Assembly (NCBI RefSeq): GCF_051961875.1
Contig: NZ_JBQCCV010000125.1
Span: 1-64,000 of the forward strand
Length of the DNA stretch: 64,000 nt
Direction of reading: 5' to 3'
From: Intrasporangium_A sp051961875
Lineage (GTDB): Bacteria; Actinomycetota; Actinomycetes; Actinomycetales; Dermatophilaceae
Part shown: positions 19,835 through 28,008 of the stretch, in pieces
Layout: each line of letters opens with the position of its first letter
Position numbering within the stretch: the first letter of the stretch is position 1
Program-made: the position numbers and the translations under genes
Notes under the pieces: model-generated
Database searches by the model: none
Told to the model about the DNA's origin: nothing
What the model saw: only the letters and a program-made list of their open reading frames with translations

Positions 19835-20985
19835 CGTCCGGGCCGGGCGTGCCCGACTGGTCGGCGGCCACGCTCGCGTCGGTGCTCCCGTCGGTGGCCG
19901 ACTCGCTCGGCGTGTCAGGGTTCGCCGGAGCCGACCGCTTCGGGCTGCCGCCCGCGCCGCGCAGCGTCGTCGTCCTCGTCGACGGGCTCGGCTACGACCT
20001 GCTCGCCCAGCGCAGCGGCCACGCCCCCTTCCTGCGCCAGCACCTCGCGGCAGCCAAGCGGATCCCGTGCGGCTTCCCGACGACGACGGCCACCTCGATG
20101 GGCTCCTTCGGGACCGGCCTGCCGTCGGGGTCGCACGGCCTCGTCGGCTTCCAGGTGCTCGACCCGGCCACCGACCGCCTCCTCAACGAGCTGTCGTGGG
20201 AGGACGGTCCGGATCCCTTTCGCTGGCAGCCCCGGCGCACCGTCTTCCAGGCAGCGCAGGACGACGGCGTCAGCGTCACCCGGGTCGGCCCGCACTACTT
20301 CGACGGGTCCGGGCTGACGAACGCGGCGCTGCGCGGCGGCCGGTTCGTGGCGGCGCGGCACCTCGGCGAGCGGGTGACCGCCAGCGTGGAGCGGGTGGCA
20401 GCGGCCCGCCGATCACTCGTCTACCTCTACTGGGGCGACGTCGACAAGATCGGCCACGTCCACGGCTGCCAGTCCTGGCAGTGGGGCGACGAGGTCGAGT
20501 CGGTCGACCGGGCCCTGGCCTCCCTCGCCGAACGGGTCCCGGACGACACGTCGATCGTCATCACGGCCGACCACGGCATGGTGGACGTGCCGTTCGACCA
20601 GCGCCTCGACCTGGCCCACGAACCCGAGCTCATGGACGGCATACGGCACCTCGGTGGCGAGCCGCGCAATCTGCAGCTCTACCTGCGACCGGGCACCGCC
20701 GAGACGGTGGCGCAGGCCTGGCGGGAGCGGCTCGGCAGCCTTGCCCGGGTCATGACGAGGGAGCAGGCCGTCGACGAGGGCTGGTTCGGTGCCACCGTCC
20801 CGGAGGTGCTGCCGCGGATCGGGGACCTCGTGGTGACGATGCAGGACCGCTTCGCCGTGGTCCACTCGGGCCTCATGCGCAAGGAGATCCTCGCATTGCT
20901 CGGGGTGCACGGCTCGACGAGCGAGGAAGAGCTCGCCGTGCCCGTCATCGTCGTGCCGCCCCGCCGGGCTGCACTGGGTCGCTAG
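19831..20985 (+). CDS. Alkaline phosphatase superfamily phosphodiesterase / nucleotide pyrophosphatase-like
   Basis: The 384-residue protein has the metal-binding features of the type I phosphodiesterase family. VVVLVDGLGYDLL is near residue 48, the nucleophile region is FPTTTATSMGSFGTGLPSGSHGL with Thr/Ser candidates, and there is YWGDVDKIGHVHG. ITADHGMVDVP is near residue 250. No signal peptide is seen, so it appears cytoplasmic. Natural substrate is unknown; the family splits phosphodiester or pyrophosphate bonds. GTG at 19831 overlaps the DUF5998 stop. Its stop codon is part of a -10-like hexamer for tdk. Confidence 0.85.
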   Translation: MTSGPGVPDWSAATLASVLPSVADSLGVSGFAGADRFGLPPAPRSVVVLVDGLGYDLLAQRSGHAPFLRQHLAAAKRIPCGFPTTTATSMGSFGTGLPSGSHGLVGFQVLDPATDRLLNELSWEDGPDPFRWQPRRTVFQAAQDDGVSVTRVGPHYFDGSGLTNAALRGGRFVAARHLGERVTASVERVAAARRSLVYLYWGDVDKIGHVHGCQSWQWGDEVESVDRALASLAERVPDDTSIVITADHGMVDVPFDQRLDLAHEPELMDGIRHLGGEPRNLQLYLRPGTAETVAQAWRERLGSLARVMTREQAVDEGWFGATVPEVLPRIGDLVVTMQDRFAVVHSGLMRKEILALLGVHGSTSEEELAVPVIVVPPRRAALGR

Positions 20986-20988
20986 GCT
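20983..20988 (+). promoter_or_regulatory. -10 element of leaderless tdk start
   Basis: TAGGCT lies eight bases before the GTG of tdk, the geometry of a leaderless actinobacterial promoter. The hexamer includes the TAG stop of the upstream gene. There is no Shine-Dalgarno sequence before the GTG, which supports the reading. Confidence 0.45.
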
Positions 20989-20996
20989 GCCGCCTC

Positions 20997-21701
20997 GTGG
21001 CTGAGCTCCTCTTCTTCACCGGGACCATGGACAGCGGCAAGTCGACCCTCGCCCTGCAGATGGACCACAACCACGCCGCTCGTGGCCGCACCGGGCTCAT
21101 CTTCAGCCAGCACGACCGCGCCGGCGCCAACATGCTCTCGTCACGACTCGGCCTCTCGACCGGCGCGATCGAGGTCGATGACGACCTCGACTTCTGGGAG
21201 GTCATCGTCGAGCGCGCGACCGCGGGCCAGCACATCGACTACCTGATCTGCGACGAGGCCCAGTTCTACAGCTCGGCGCAGGTCGAGCAGCTGGCCCGGG
21301 TGGTCGACGAGATGGACATCGACGTGTTCGCCTTCGGCATCACGAGCGACTTCCGGACCGAGCTGTTCCCGGGCAGCAAGCGTCTCGTCGAGCTCGCCGA
21401 CCGGGTCCAGGTGCTCCAGGTCGAGGCCCTGTGCTGGTGCGGGCGCCGCGCCACCATCAATGCACGCGTCGTCGACGGGACCATGGTCGTCGAGGGGGAG
21501 CAGGTCGTCGTGGGCGACGTGGCCTCCGCCGAGGTCGGGATCGTCGAGTACGAGGTGCTCTGCCGCCGGCACTACATGCGCCGTATGACGTCCCACGCCG
21601 CCCGCGCGGCCTCCCCCTCGCCCGCGCTGCTGCCCTTCGACCTCGACGTCTGCCCGCTGCCGCCCCAGCCGGTCACGCAGCCGGGCGCAGCTTCCGACTG
21701 A
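20997..21701 (+). CDS. tdk: Thymidine kinase
   Basis: The 234-residue protein is a type II thymidine kinase. The P-loop FTGTMDSGKST is at residues 7-17, Walker B-like ICDEAQFY is near 81, and zinc-binding Cys residues lie in ALCWCGRRA and VLCRRHY. It phosphorylates thymidine in nucleotide salvage. It is slightly longer than usual because of a C-terminal Pro/Ala-rich tail (about 30 residues) of no known role. The GTG start is inferred from the P-loop position and from the leaderless-type -10 just before it. It is convergent with sepH, 39 bases away. Confidence 0.93.
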   Translation: MAELLFFTGTMDSGKSTLALQMDHNHAARGRTGLIFSQHDRAGANMLSSRLGLSTGAIEVDDDLDFWEVIVERATAGQHIDYLICDEAQFYSSAQVEQLARVVDEMDIDVFAFGITSDFRTELFPGSKRLVELADRVQVLQVEALCWCGRRATINARVVDGTMVVEGEQVVVGDVASAEVGIVEYEVLCRRHYMRRMTSHAARAASPSPALLPFDLDVCPLPPQPVTQPGAASD

Positions 21702-21740
21702 GCCGCTCGAACCCGTCTCGCTCGATCGTCGCGACTCGGG

Positions 21741-23036
21741 TCAGTCGGGCTTCTTGCCGAACATGATGTCGTCCCAGCTCGGCACGCTGGGCCGACCCGA
21801 CTTGCGGGCCGCAGGTCGCTTCTGAGCCGGCCCCGGGCGTCGCGGCTCGGGGGCCGCCACCTGGTCCGAGTCGTTCCCGCTGGCGGTGGGCAGGTCCTTC
21901 GTGGCCACCTCCGTCAAGGGGCGCTGGCTGCCGTTGCGGGTCGCGACGGGTTCCGGCGTCGCCTCCGGCTCGGGGTCCCGCGACCGCGCGGGGTCGGGCG
22001 TCGCCTCCCGTTGCGGCGAGGGGTCGGGGGCGTCTTCGGCTTCCGCGGCCGCAAGGGAGTCCGGCGCCGAGGCGGCTGTCTCCGGGAGGTCGTCGTCACC
22101 GCCGGTCAGCTCGCCGCGCCGGTCCTCCTCGGCCGGCTCCGCGAAAACGGCGTCGGGGTCGTCCTCGGGGTGCGGGTGCGCGGCCGGCGGGTCGCCCGCC
22201 TCCTCGAGGGAGACGGCCAGCGGCGTGAGTGGCAGTGCCTCGTCGGGGGCGGCGTCGATGCCCGGGGCGTCCGTCGCGCGCGGTCGGCGCCGGCGGCCGC
22301 GGCGTGCACTCCGCTCGCGCATCGCCGCCATGAGGTCGATCGACTCGCCGTCACGCCGGCGCCGGTCGGGAGCGTCGAGCCCACCCTCGGCCTCGACGTC
22401 GTAGACCTCGCTCGGGCGGGCGTCGCGCAGGTGCGGCGCCGGGATCGGACCCGCGGGCTCGACGTCCTCGTCGGCGCTGAGCCAGCGTGCCTCGTCGTCG
22501 AGGGCCTGCACCGTGCGCGCCAGCAGGTCGAAGGACCATTCCGCCTGCCGCTGCCGCCCGCCGGCGTTGAAGAAGACGATGACGGTCCAGCGGCCCTTGT
22601 GGTCGCGCCGCGAGTCCCAGCGGGCCGTGCTCGAGTCGATCTGCCGAGACCGGAGGCGCTCGTCGACACGGCTGCCGAGCAGGCCCGCGCTGGGCCCGCC
22701 GCCGGCGGACCGGAGCCGCACCTGCCGCCCCAGCATCGCCACGTGCTCACGCTCGGCGAGGATCGGCCCCTCGTAACGGCGCACCTTCTCGACCGTCCAG
22801 CCGGCGCGCTCCGAAGTCTCCTCCGCCGTGAGACCGCCGCGGATCATGGCCTGGACGTCCTTGGGGCGCAGCCCTCCGTCCATCTCGATCTGCAGCTGCC
22901 CGAGGCGGGGCCGGTCCCGCCGCACCGCTGCCCGCAGCGGCTCATCGAGCGGCACCCGGTAGCGGTTGCCGCCGTCGTCCCCGAGGATCAGGTGCGCCCC
23001 GTCCTCGTGGACTCCGATGAGCCGAAGGTCCTGCAT
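21741..23036 (-). CDS. sepH: Septation protein SepH
   Basis: The 431-residue protein starts MQDLRLIGVHEDGAHLIL, the conserved SepH (DUF3071) N-terminus. A helix-turn-helix-like segment follows around residues 55-80 (RPKDVQAMIRGGLTAEETSERAGWTVEKVRRYEGP). The C-terminal half is a disordered, acidic and Pro/Ala-rich region ending with a short conserved tail, VPSWDDIMFGKK. SepH stimulates FtsZ assembly during actinobacterial division. ATG at 23036 has GGGAGA seven bases upstream and matches family starts; ATG at 23069 is an alternative. It is divergent from the ferrochelatase gene. Confidence 0.92.
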   Translation of the reverse strand: MQDLRLIGVHEDGAHLILGDDGGNRYRVPLDEPLRAAVRRDRPRLGQLQIEMDGGLRPKDVQAMIRGGLTAEETSERAGWTVEKVRRYEGPILAEREHVAMLGRQVRLRSAGGGPSAGLLGSRVDERLRSRQIDSSTARWDSRRDHKGRWTVIVFFNAGGRQRQAEWSFDLLARTVQALDDEARWLSADEDVEPAGPIPAPHLRDARPSEVYDVEAEGGLDAPDRRRRDGESIDLMAAMRERSARRGRRRRPRATDAPGIDAAPDEALPLTPLAVSLEEAGDPPAAHPHPEDDPDAVFAEPAEEDRRGELTGGDDDLPETAASAPDSLAAAEAEDAPDPSPQREATPDPARSRDPEPEATPEPVATRNGSQRPLTEVATKDLPTASGNDSDQVAAPEPRRPGPAQKRPAARKSGRPSVPSWDDIMFGKKPD

Positions 23037-23155
23037 CGATGGGTCTCCCGGGTCGGTCGTCAGGTCCATGCCCCACCGAGCATGCCACCCGGCCCCGGCC
23101 CGAGAAAGCGTCCACGCCGCACCGGACCGGTTTCTCGCGCCTGCACGCGGCCTGA

Positions 23156-23161
23156 GACAGT
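23156..23161 (+). promoter_or_regulatory. Possible -10 of leaderless ferrochelatase start
   Basis: GACAGT lies six bases before the ATG of the ferrochelatase gene. It fits the NANNNT spacing seen at several other starts in this window. No -35 is clear and no Shine-Dalgarno sequence precedes the ATG except a weak GAGG. Confidence 0.3.
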
Positions 23162-23167
23162 GAGGTC

Positions 23168-24247
23168 ATGGACCCCTACGACGCCATCCTCCTCGTCAGT
23201 TTCGGTGGCCCCGAGGCACCCGACGAGGTCATGCCCTTCCTGCGCCGCGTGACGAGCGGGCGAGGCATCCCGGACGAGCGGCTCGTCGAGGTCGGCCAGC
23301 ACTACTACCACTTCGGTGGTCGTAGCCCCATCAACGATCAGAACCGCGCCCTGCTCGCCGCGCTCCGCGCCGAGCTCGACTCCCGCGGCGAGGAGATCCC
23401 CGTCCTCTGGGGCAACCGCAACAGCGCCCCCTTCATCACCGACGCGCTGCGCGAGGCGTATGCCGCTGGGCACCGTCGCGTCGTCGCGGTGACGACGAGC
23501 GCGTACTCCTCCTACTCCTCGTGCCGCCAGTACCGCGAGAACCTGGCGGACGCGGTGGCGCAGCTCGCCGAGGACGGCATCGAGATCACCGTCGACAAGA
23601 TCGCGCCCTACGCCCCCCGCCCCGGCTTCAAGCAGGCGAACCTCCAGCGGCTCGTCGAGTCGATACGCGCGATCGACGGCGCTCCCGACGCCGAGGTCGC
23701 CCTGCTGTTCGTCACGCACTCCATCCCGACGGCGATGGACGAGACCTCCGGTCCCGGTGACGGCGATGGCGACCTCTACCAGCGCCAGCACCTGGCTCTC
23801 GCGTCGGCGCTGACCGAGGAGAGCAACGAGATCCTCGGTCGCGACCTCACCGGCGAGCTCGTCTTCTGCTCCCGGTCCGGGCCGCCCAGCCAGCCCTGGC
23901 TCGAGCCCGACGTCAACGACCGGATCAAGGAGCTCGCCGGGGAGGGGGTGCGCACCGTCGTGCTCGCCCCCATCGGGTTCGTGTCCGACCACATGGAGGT
24001 CGTCTTCGACCTGGACACGGAGGCGGCCGAGACCGCCGAGGGAGCCGGCGTCCGCCTCGTCCGCGTCCCCACCGTCGGGACGCTGCCCACCTTCGTGCAT
24101 GACCTCGTCGACGCGGTCGAGGACCGTGCCGCAGAGGCGCGCGGCGAGGCCGTGCCCGACTTCCCCGGCCGGATGCCGTCGGTCTGCGCTCCCGGATGCT
24201 GCCCGAACCTCCGCGCGGCCCGGCCCGCCCTGTGCGGGCGGGATTGA
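23168..24247 (+). CDS. cpfC: Coproporphyrin III ferrochelatase
   Basis: The 359-residue protein inserts iron into a porphyrin. Motifs are ILLVSFGGPEAPDEVMPFL at the N-terminus, FVTHSIPTAMDE with the catalytic His, and VSDHMEVVFDLD with the catalytic Glu. The tail has C340, C344, C345 and C356, and a further Cys lies in SSYSSCRQYREN near residue 119. These are candidates for the [2Fe-2S] cluster known in actinobacterial enzymes. Because chdC and cgoX are in the same window, the substrate is likely coproporphyrin III rather than protoporphyrin IX. It is followed by the inositol-phosphatase-like gene after 11 bases. Confidence 0.93.
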   Translation: MDPYDAILLVSFGGPEAPDEVMPFLRRVTSGRGIPDERLVEVGQHYYHFGGRSPINDQNRALLAALRAELDSRGEEIPVLWGNRNSAPFITDALREAYAAGHRRVVAVTTSAYSSYSSCRQYRENLADAVAQLAEDGIEITVDKIAPYAPRPGFKQANLQRLVESIRAIDGAPDAEVALLFVTHSIPTAMDETSGPGDGDGDLYQRQHLALASALTEESNEILGRDLTGELVFCSRSGPPSQPWLEPDVNDRIKELAGEGVRTVVLAPIGFVSDHMEVVFDLDTEAAETAEGAGVRLVRVPTVGTLPTFVHDLVDAVEDRAAEARGEAVPDFPGRMPSVCAPGCCPNLRAARPALCGRD

Positions 24248-24258
24248 GGGGGCACGGG

Positions 24259-25098
24259 ATGGAGGGCATGATCGACCCTGACGCGTTGGTCGAGCTCGAG
24301 CGGCTCTGCGTCGAGTTCGCTTCTCGGGCAGGGCGGTTCATCCACGACGAGCGGCCCCAGCGGGTTCGCGTCGCCGACACGAAGTCGAGCGAGACAGACG
24401 TCGTGACCGTCATGGACCGCCGCTCGGAGGAGCTGCTGCACGGCCTCATCCGGGCGGCGCGGCCGGACGACGGCATCCTCGGCGAGGAGGGCGCGCAGGT
24501 GTCCGGGCGGTCCGGCCTCACCTGGGTCGTCGACCCGATCGACGGCACCGTCAACTACCTCTACGACATCCCGGCCTATGCCGTCTCCGTCGCCGTCGTC
24601 GTCGGCAACCCCAGTGTGCCGGGCGAGTGGCGGCCGGTGGCCGGCGCGGTCTCGGACCCCTGCCGGGGAACGGTCCACCACGCCCGCCGCGGGGGCGGCG
24701 CCTGGACCCGGCCGGACCGCGGCGTACCCGGCGAGCCGAGCCGTCTTGCTGTCTCCACCGAGGACGCGCTGGCCCGCGCCCTCCTAGCCACCGGCTTCGG
24801 CTACGAGGCGAAGGTCCGCGCCCGTCAGGCCGAGGTGCTGCTCGGTGTCCTGCCTCAGGTGCGTGACCTCCGCCGGATCGGGAGCGCCGCGCTCGACCTG
24901 GTTCGCGTCGCCGAAGGTACCGTTGATGCCTTCGCCGAGTCGGGCCTCAAGGCCTGGGACATGGCGGCGGGTTGGCTCGTCGTGGAGGAGGCCGGAGGGC
25001 GGGTGGTCGGGGTCGGGGACCACCCGGAGCCGGAGCTCACTGTCGCCGCGGGACCCGCCCTTGTCGAGCCGGTCCGCAGGCTGTTCACCGGCCGCTGA
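24259..25098 (+). CDS. Inositol monophosphatase family protein (SuhB-like)
   Basis: The 279-residue protein has the inositol monophosphatase metal-site motifs ILGEEGAQ (about residue 74), WVVDPIDGTVNYLYDIPAYAVSVAV (about 92) and GLKAWDMAAGWLVVEEAGG (about 231). It probably removes phosphate from inositol-1-phosphate or a related sugar phosphate, and the exact substrate cannot be read from sequence. ATG at 24259 has GGGGGCACGGG upstream; ATG at 24268 is an alternative. It is placed between ferrochelatase and DUF4193. Confidence 0.9.
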   Translation: MEGMIDPDALVELERLCVEFASRAGRFIHDERPQRVRVADTKSSETDVVTVMDRRSEELLHGLIRAARPDDGILGEEGAQVSGRSGLTWVVDPIDGTVNYLYDIPAYAVSVAVVVGNPSVPGEWRPVAGAVSDPCRGTVHHARRGGGAWTRPDRGVPGEPSRLAVSTEDALARALLATGFGYEAKVRARQAEVLLGVLPQVRDLRRIGSAALDLVRVAEGTVDAFAESGLKAWDMAAGWLVVEEAGGRVVGVGDHPEPELTVAAGPALVEPVRRLFTGR

Positions 25099-25129
25099 GC
25101 GACCCGTGATGACGGCCGGTGAAACGGAT

Positions 25130-25158
25130 GTGACACCGGGTCCGCTTTGGGGCACAAT
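25130..25158 (+). promoter_or_regulatory. Promoter of the DUF4193 gene
   Basis: GTGACA (25130-25135, five of six to TTGACA) and CACAAT (25153-25158, four of six to TATAAT) are separated by 17 bases. Transcription would start near 25165, giving a leader of about 95 bases before the DUF4193 ATG. Confidence 0.5.
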
Positions 25159-25167
25159 CCGCCCACG

Positions 25168-25180
25168 AAACACTGTGTTT
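25168..25180. promoter_or_regulatory. Palindrome just downstream of DUF4193 promoter
   Basis: AAACACTGTGTTT has perfect 6-base arms around one central base. It is AT-rich in a GC-rich context and lies a few bases after the predicted transcription start, where a repressor could block RNA polymerase. Confidence 0.45.
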
Positions 25181-25260
25181 TGCTGCCCACGCGGCGGGAA
25201 CAAAAGGTGGGGGATGCGACGTTGCTCCCACGCATGAGTTGAGGGAGTGAGAAGGCGACC

Positions 25261-25560
25261 ATGGCTACTGATTACGACGCACCCCGCAAGACCGACGACG
25301 ACCTCTCCGAGGATTCGCTGGAGGAGCTGAAGTCCCGTCGCGTCGACAAGAGCTCTTCGAGCGTCGACGTCGACGAGACCGAGCAGGCCGAGGGCTTCGA
25401 GCTGCCCGGTGCGGACCTCTCCGGTGAGGAGCTGTCGGTCCGGGTCCTGCCGAAGCAGGCGGACGAGTTCACCTGTTCGCGCTGTTTCCTGGTCCACCAC
25501 CGCAGCCAGCTGGCCAAGGAGGTCGGTGGCCAGATGATCTGCACGGACTGCGCAGCCTGA
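25261..25560 (+). CDS. DUF4193 protein
   Basis: The 99-residue acidic protein begins MATDYDAPRKTDDDL and ends with a zinc-ribbon-like pair CSRCFLVHHRSQL and CTDCAA. This is the actinobacterial DUF4193 family, of unknown function. It has the clearest promoter in this part of the window, followed by a palindrome, so it is probably regulated on its own. GAAGGCGACC precedes the ATG. The dut gene follows after 32 bases but with its own -10. Confidence 0.9.
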   Translation: MATDYDAPRKTDDDLSEDSLEELKSRRVDKSSSSVDVDETEQAEGFELPGADLSGEELSVRVLPKQADEFTCSRCFLVHHRSQLAKEVGGQMICTDCAA

Positions 25561-25578
25561 GCGCCACAGCACAAGCAG

Positions 25579-25584
25579 TAGGGT
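25579..25584 (+). promoter_or_regulatory. -10 element of leaderless dut start
   Basis: TAGGGT lies eight bases before the dut GTG, with no Shine-Dalgarno sequence between. This is leaderless geometry. Confidence 0.45.
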
Positions 25585-25592
25585 CGGTCCCC

Positions 25593-26078
25593 GTGACCGA
25601 CCCTTGCGCTTGTTCGGAGCAGGACGTGCAGATCCTCCGGATCGACCCCGAGCTGCCGCTGCCGGCGTATGCCCATCCGGGTGATGCCGGCGCGGACCTG
25701 CTCTCCCGGGTGGACGTCACGCTCGCGCCGGGGGAGCGGTCCCTCGTGCCGACGGGGGTGGCGCTGGCCCTGCCGGACGGGCACGTCGGCTTCGTCGTGC
25801 CCCGGTCGGGCCTCGCGACCCGGCACGGCGTCACCACGGTCAACGCGCCGGGCACGGTCGACGCGGGGTACCGGGGGGAGATCATGGTCAACCTGATCAA
25901 CCTCGACCCGGTCGAGACCTTCACGATCCGTCGGGGCGACCGCATCGCCCAGCTCGTCGTCCAGCCGGTCGTCCGGGCCCGCTTCCTCGAGGTGGATTCG
26001 CTCGACGCCACCCAGCGGGGCGACACTGGACACGGGTCGACGGGCGGCTTCGGCGCCACCACGACCACACACGCGTAA
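25593..26078 (+). CDS. dut: dUTP diphosphatase
   Basis: The 161-residue protein carries all five trimeric dUTPase motifs in order: HPGDAGADL (1), PRSGLATRHGV (2), NAPGTVDAGYRGEI (3), RGDRIAQLVV (4) and RGDTGHGSTGGFG (5). It converts dUTP to dUMP, keeping uracil out of DNA and feeding dTMP synthesis. The GTG start gives an N-terminus (TDPCACSEQDV) with two Cys residues that is a few residues longer than usual, so an internal start is possible. The DUF3710 gene follows after 21 bases. Confidence 0.95.
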   Translation: MTDPCACSEQDVQILRIDPELPLPAYAHPGDAGADLLSRVDVTLAPGERSLVPTGVALALPDGHVGFVVPRSGLATRHGVTTVNAPGTVDAGYRGEIMVNLINLDPVETFTIRRGDRIAQLVVQPVVRARFLEVDSLDATQRGDTGHGSTGGFGATTTTHA

Positions 26079-26099
26079 CACAAAGGACGGAACACCAAC

Positions 26100-26837
26100 G
26101 TGGGACTCTTCAAGCGAGACAAGTCCGCGGGCCAGCAGCAGGACGACGCGCTCGCCCCGGAGGAGCGGCTCGACGACAGCCCCGTCGGCTCGGACGTCAC
26201 GAGCGACGCGCCGTCGAGCCACGGACCGTGGGACCGCGGCGAGGTTTCCGACACGTCGGAGTACCTCAACCTCGGGTCGATCTGGCTCAAGGGTGTGCCC
26301 GGGATGGAGCTCCGGCTCGAGGTCAACGAACAGGAGCAGCAGATCACCGGCGTCACGGCAGTCCTCGGTGAGTCGGCTGTCCAGCTGCAGGCCTTCGCCG
26401 CCCCGCGCACCGAAGGCGTCTGGATCGAGATCCGCAACGAGATCGCAGGGACGATCACCGACTCGGGTGGGACCGCAGAGGTCGTCACGGGCGAGTTCGG
26501 TGAGGAGCTGCAGACCCGCATGCCACAGGCCGGACCCGACGGCCGGACGATGTTCGTGCCGGCCCGGTTCATCGGCGTCGACGGCCCGCGCTGGTTCCTC
26601 CGGGCGGTCGTCAGCGGTCGTGCGGCGATCGAGCCGGCCGCCGCCGATGCCATCCACGACGTGGTCCGGACGGTCGTGGTCGACCGGGGCGACGAGGCGA
26701 TGCCGCCGCGTGAGCTGCTCCCGCTCCGGCTCCCGGACGCGGCGACGACCGACGTGCGGGTCGACCCGGCTGCTGCCCCGCGCCTGGACGACCTCAACCC
26801 GTTCGAGCGCGGTCCTGAGATAACCGAGGTCCGGTGA
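26100..26837 (+). CDS. DUF3710 protein
   Basis: The 245-residue soluble protein matches DUF3710: an N-terminus GLFKRDKSAG with an acidic disordered stretch to about residue 55. A folded region follows with LGSIWLKGVPGMELRLEV and WIEIRNEIAGTI, then MFVPARFIGVDGPRWFLRAVVSGRAA. Function is unknown. It usually sits directly after dut, as here. GTG at 26100 has AAAGGACGG upstream. The next gene begins three bases after its stop. Confidence 0.88.
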   Translation: MGLFKRDKSAGQQQDDALAPEERLDDSPVGSDVTSDAPSSHGPWDRGEVSDTSEYLNLGSIWLKGVPGMELRLEVNEQEQQITGVTAVLGESAVQLQAFAAPRTEGVWIEIRNEIAGTITDSGGTAEVVTGEFGEELQTRMPQAGPDGRTMFVPARFIGVDGPRWFLRAVVSGRAAIEPAAADAIHDVVRTVVVDRGDEAMPPRELLPLRLPDAATTDVRVDPAAAPRLDDLNPFERGPEITEVR

Positions 26838-26840
26838 GGC

Positions 26841-27233
26841 ATGACGCCCGAACCCCGAAACGCGCTCGGGCGCCTCGCCAAGCGGATGCTCCGTAGCTCC
26901 GCCGAGATCGACTCCGATGCCCTAGCGCAGGAGAGCAGCGACGTCGGTCTGCAGCACATCGGTGAGCTCGCGCCGCGCACGCTCGTGAGCGTGCGCGGCG
27001 AGGTCAGGTCCGTCACCTTGCGCCCGGCGGACGAGGTGGCGGCGCTCGACGCCGAGCTGTGGGACGGCACCGACGTCCTGCACCTCATCTGGCTGGGGCG
27101 GCGCAGCATCCCCGGCATCGCGCCGGGTGTGAAGCTGCAGGCGACCGGACGGGTCACCCGCCACCACGAGGTCCTGACGATCTTCAACCCGTCCTACGAG
27201 ATCATCGGCCCGGATGGCCACCATGGCGGCTGA
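26841..27233 (+). CDS. OB-fold nucleic-acid-binding-type protein
   Basis: The 130-residue protein has a core (VSVRGEVRSVTLRP ... AELWDGTDVLHLIWLGRR ... GIAPGVKLQATGRVT ... LTIFNPSYEI) that reads as an OB-fold of the kind found in RecG-like and tRNA-anticodon proteins. No enzyme motif is present. It lies between DUF3710 and DUF3159 with a 20-base overlap to the latter, a conserved actinobacterial order as far as I recall. Partner nucleic acid is unknown. Confidence 0.8.
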   Translation: MTPEPRNALGRLAKRMLRSSAEIDSDALAQESSDVGLQHIGELAPRTLVSVRGEVRSVTLRPADEVAALDAELWDGTDVLHLIWLGRRSIPGIAPGVKLQATGRVTRHHEVLTIFNPSYEIIGPDGHHGG

Positions 27234-27963
27234 GCAGGAGCCGGCCGATCCGCTCGCACCCCAGCCCGCCTCTGGCGACGCTGAGGGCCGACCCGAGACG
27301 CGGGACCTGCGGCGCTACTCGACCGTCGAGGAGCTGCTCAAGGAGAAGCTGTCGGAAGCGATCGGCGGCTGGCGCGGGGCGGTCGAGAGCGCCATACCGA
27401 CGCTGTTGTTCGCCGTCGTGTGGTCGGTGCGCCGCGACCTGCGCGAGGCGCTCCTCGCCGCCGGAGCGGCGGCACTCGTCTTCCTCGTCCTCCGCGTCCT
27501 CCAGCGCCAGGACGTCCGCTTCATCCTGTATGCCGCTGCCGGGGTCGGCATCTCCGCGTTCTTCGCGCTTCGCTCCGGTCGCGCCGAGGACGCCTTCCTG
27601 CCCGGCATGATCCAGAACGCCGGCCTGCTCGTGCTGCTCGTCGTGACGAACCTGCTCCGCTGGCCCGTCTTCGGCTTCGTCGTCGGCGTGGCGGAGCCGG
27701 AGGTGTTCGCCCAGGATCCGACCTGGTGGCGCAAGCACCGGGGGATCATCACCGTCGCCTGCCGGCTCGCCTGGGTGCTCGTCGCGCTCAACGTGGTGAG
27801 GCTCGGCATCATGGTCCCGCTCTACTTCGCGGAGCAGGTCGCGGCCCTGGCGGTGGCGAAGGTCGCGCTCGGCTGGCCCGCCTACCTCGTCGCCCTCACC
27901 GCGATGGGGGCGATCCTCGTGCGGGGCCGCACCCCGATCGACACCACCGCAGCCGGCTCCTGA
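27214..27963 (+). CDS. DUF3159 membrane protein
   Basis: The 249-residue protein has a polar N-terminus with VEELLKEKLSEAIGGWRGAVESAIPTL and then five or six hydrophobic segments from about residue 60 to the end. These include ALLAAGAAALVFLVLRVLQRQDV and NAGLLVLLVVTNLLRWPVFGFVVG. This is the DUF3159 family of integral membrane proteins, whose function is unknown. ATG at 27214 or 27223 both lie inside the previous gene. Its 3' end is convergent with the trkA pair, with a GC-rich, partly self-complementary 45-base gap. Confidence 0.87.
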   Translation: MATMAAEQEPADPLAPQPASGDAEGRPETRDLRRYSTVEELLKEKLSEAIGGWRGAVESAIPTLLFAVVWSVRRDLREALLAAGAAALVFLVLRVLQRQDVRFILYAAAGVGISAFFALRSGRAEDAFLPGMIQNAGLLVLLVVTNLLRWPVFGFVVGVAEPEVFAQDPTWWRKHRGIITVACRLAWVLVALNVVRLGIMVPLYFAEQVAALAVAKVALGWPAYLVALTAMGAILVRGRTPIDTTAAGS

Positions 27964-28008
27964 GCCGACCGTCTCGGCCGTCAGGCCGGGGCGGCCGGCC
28001 GGGACGGG

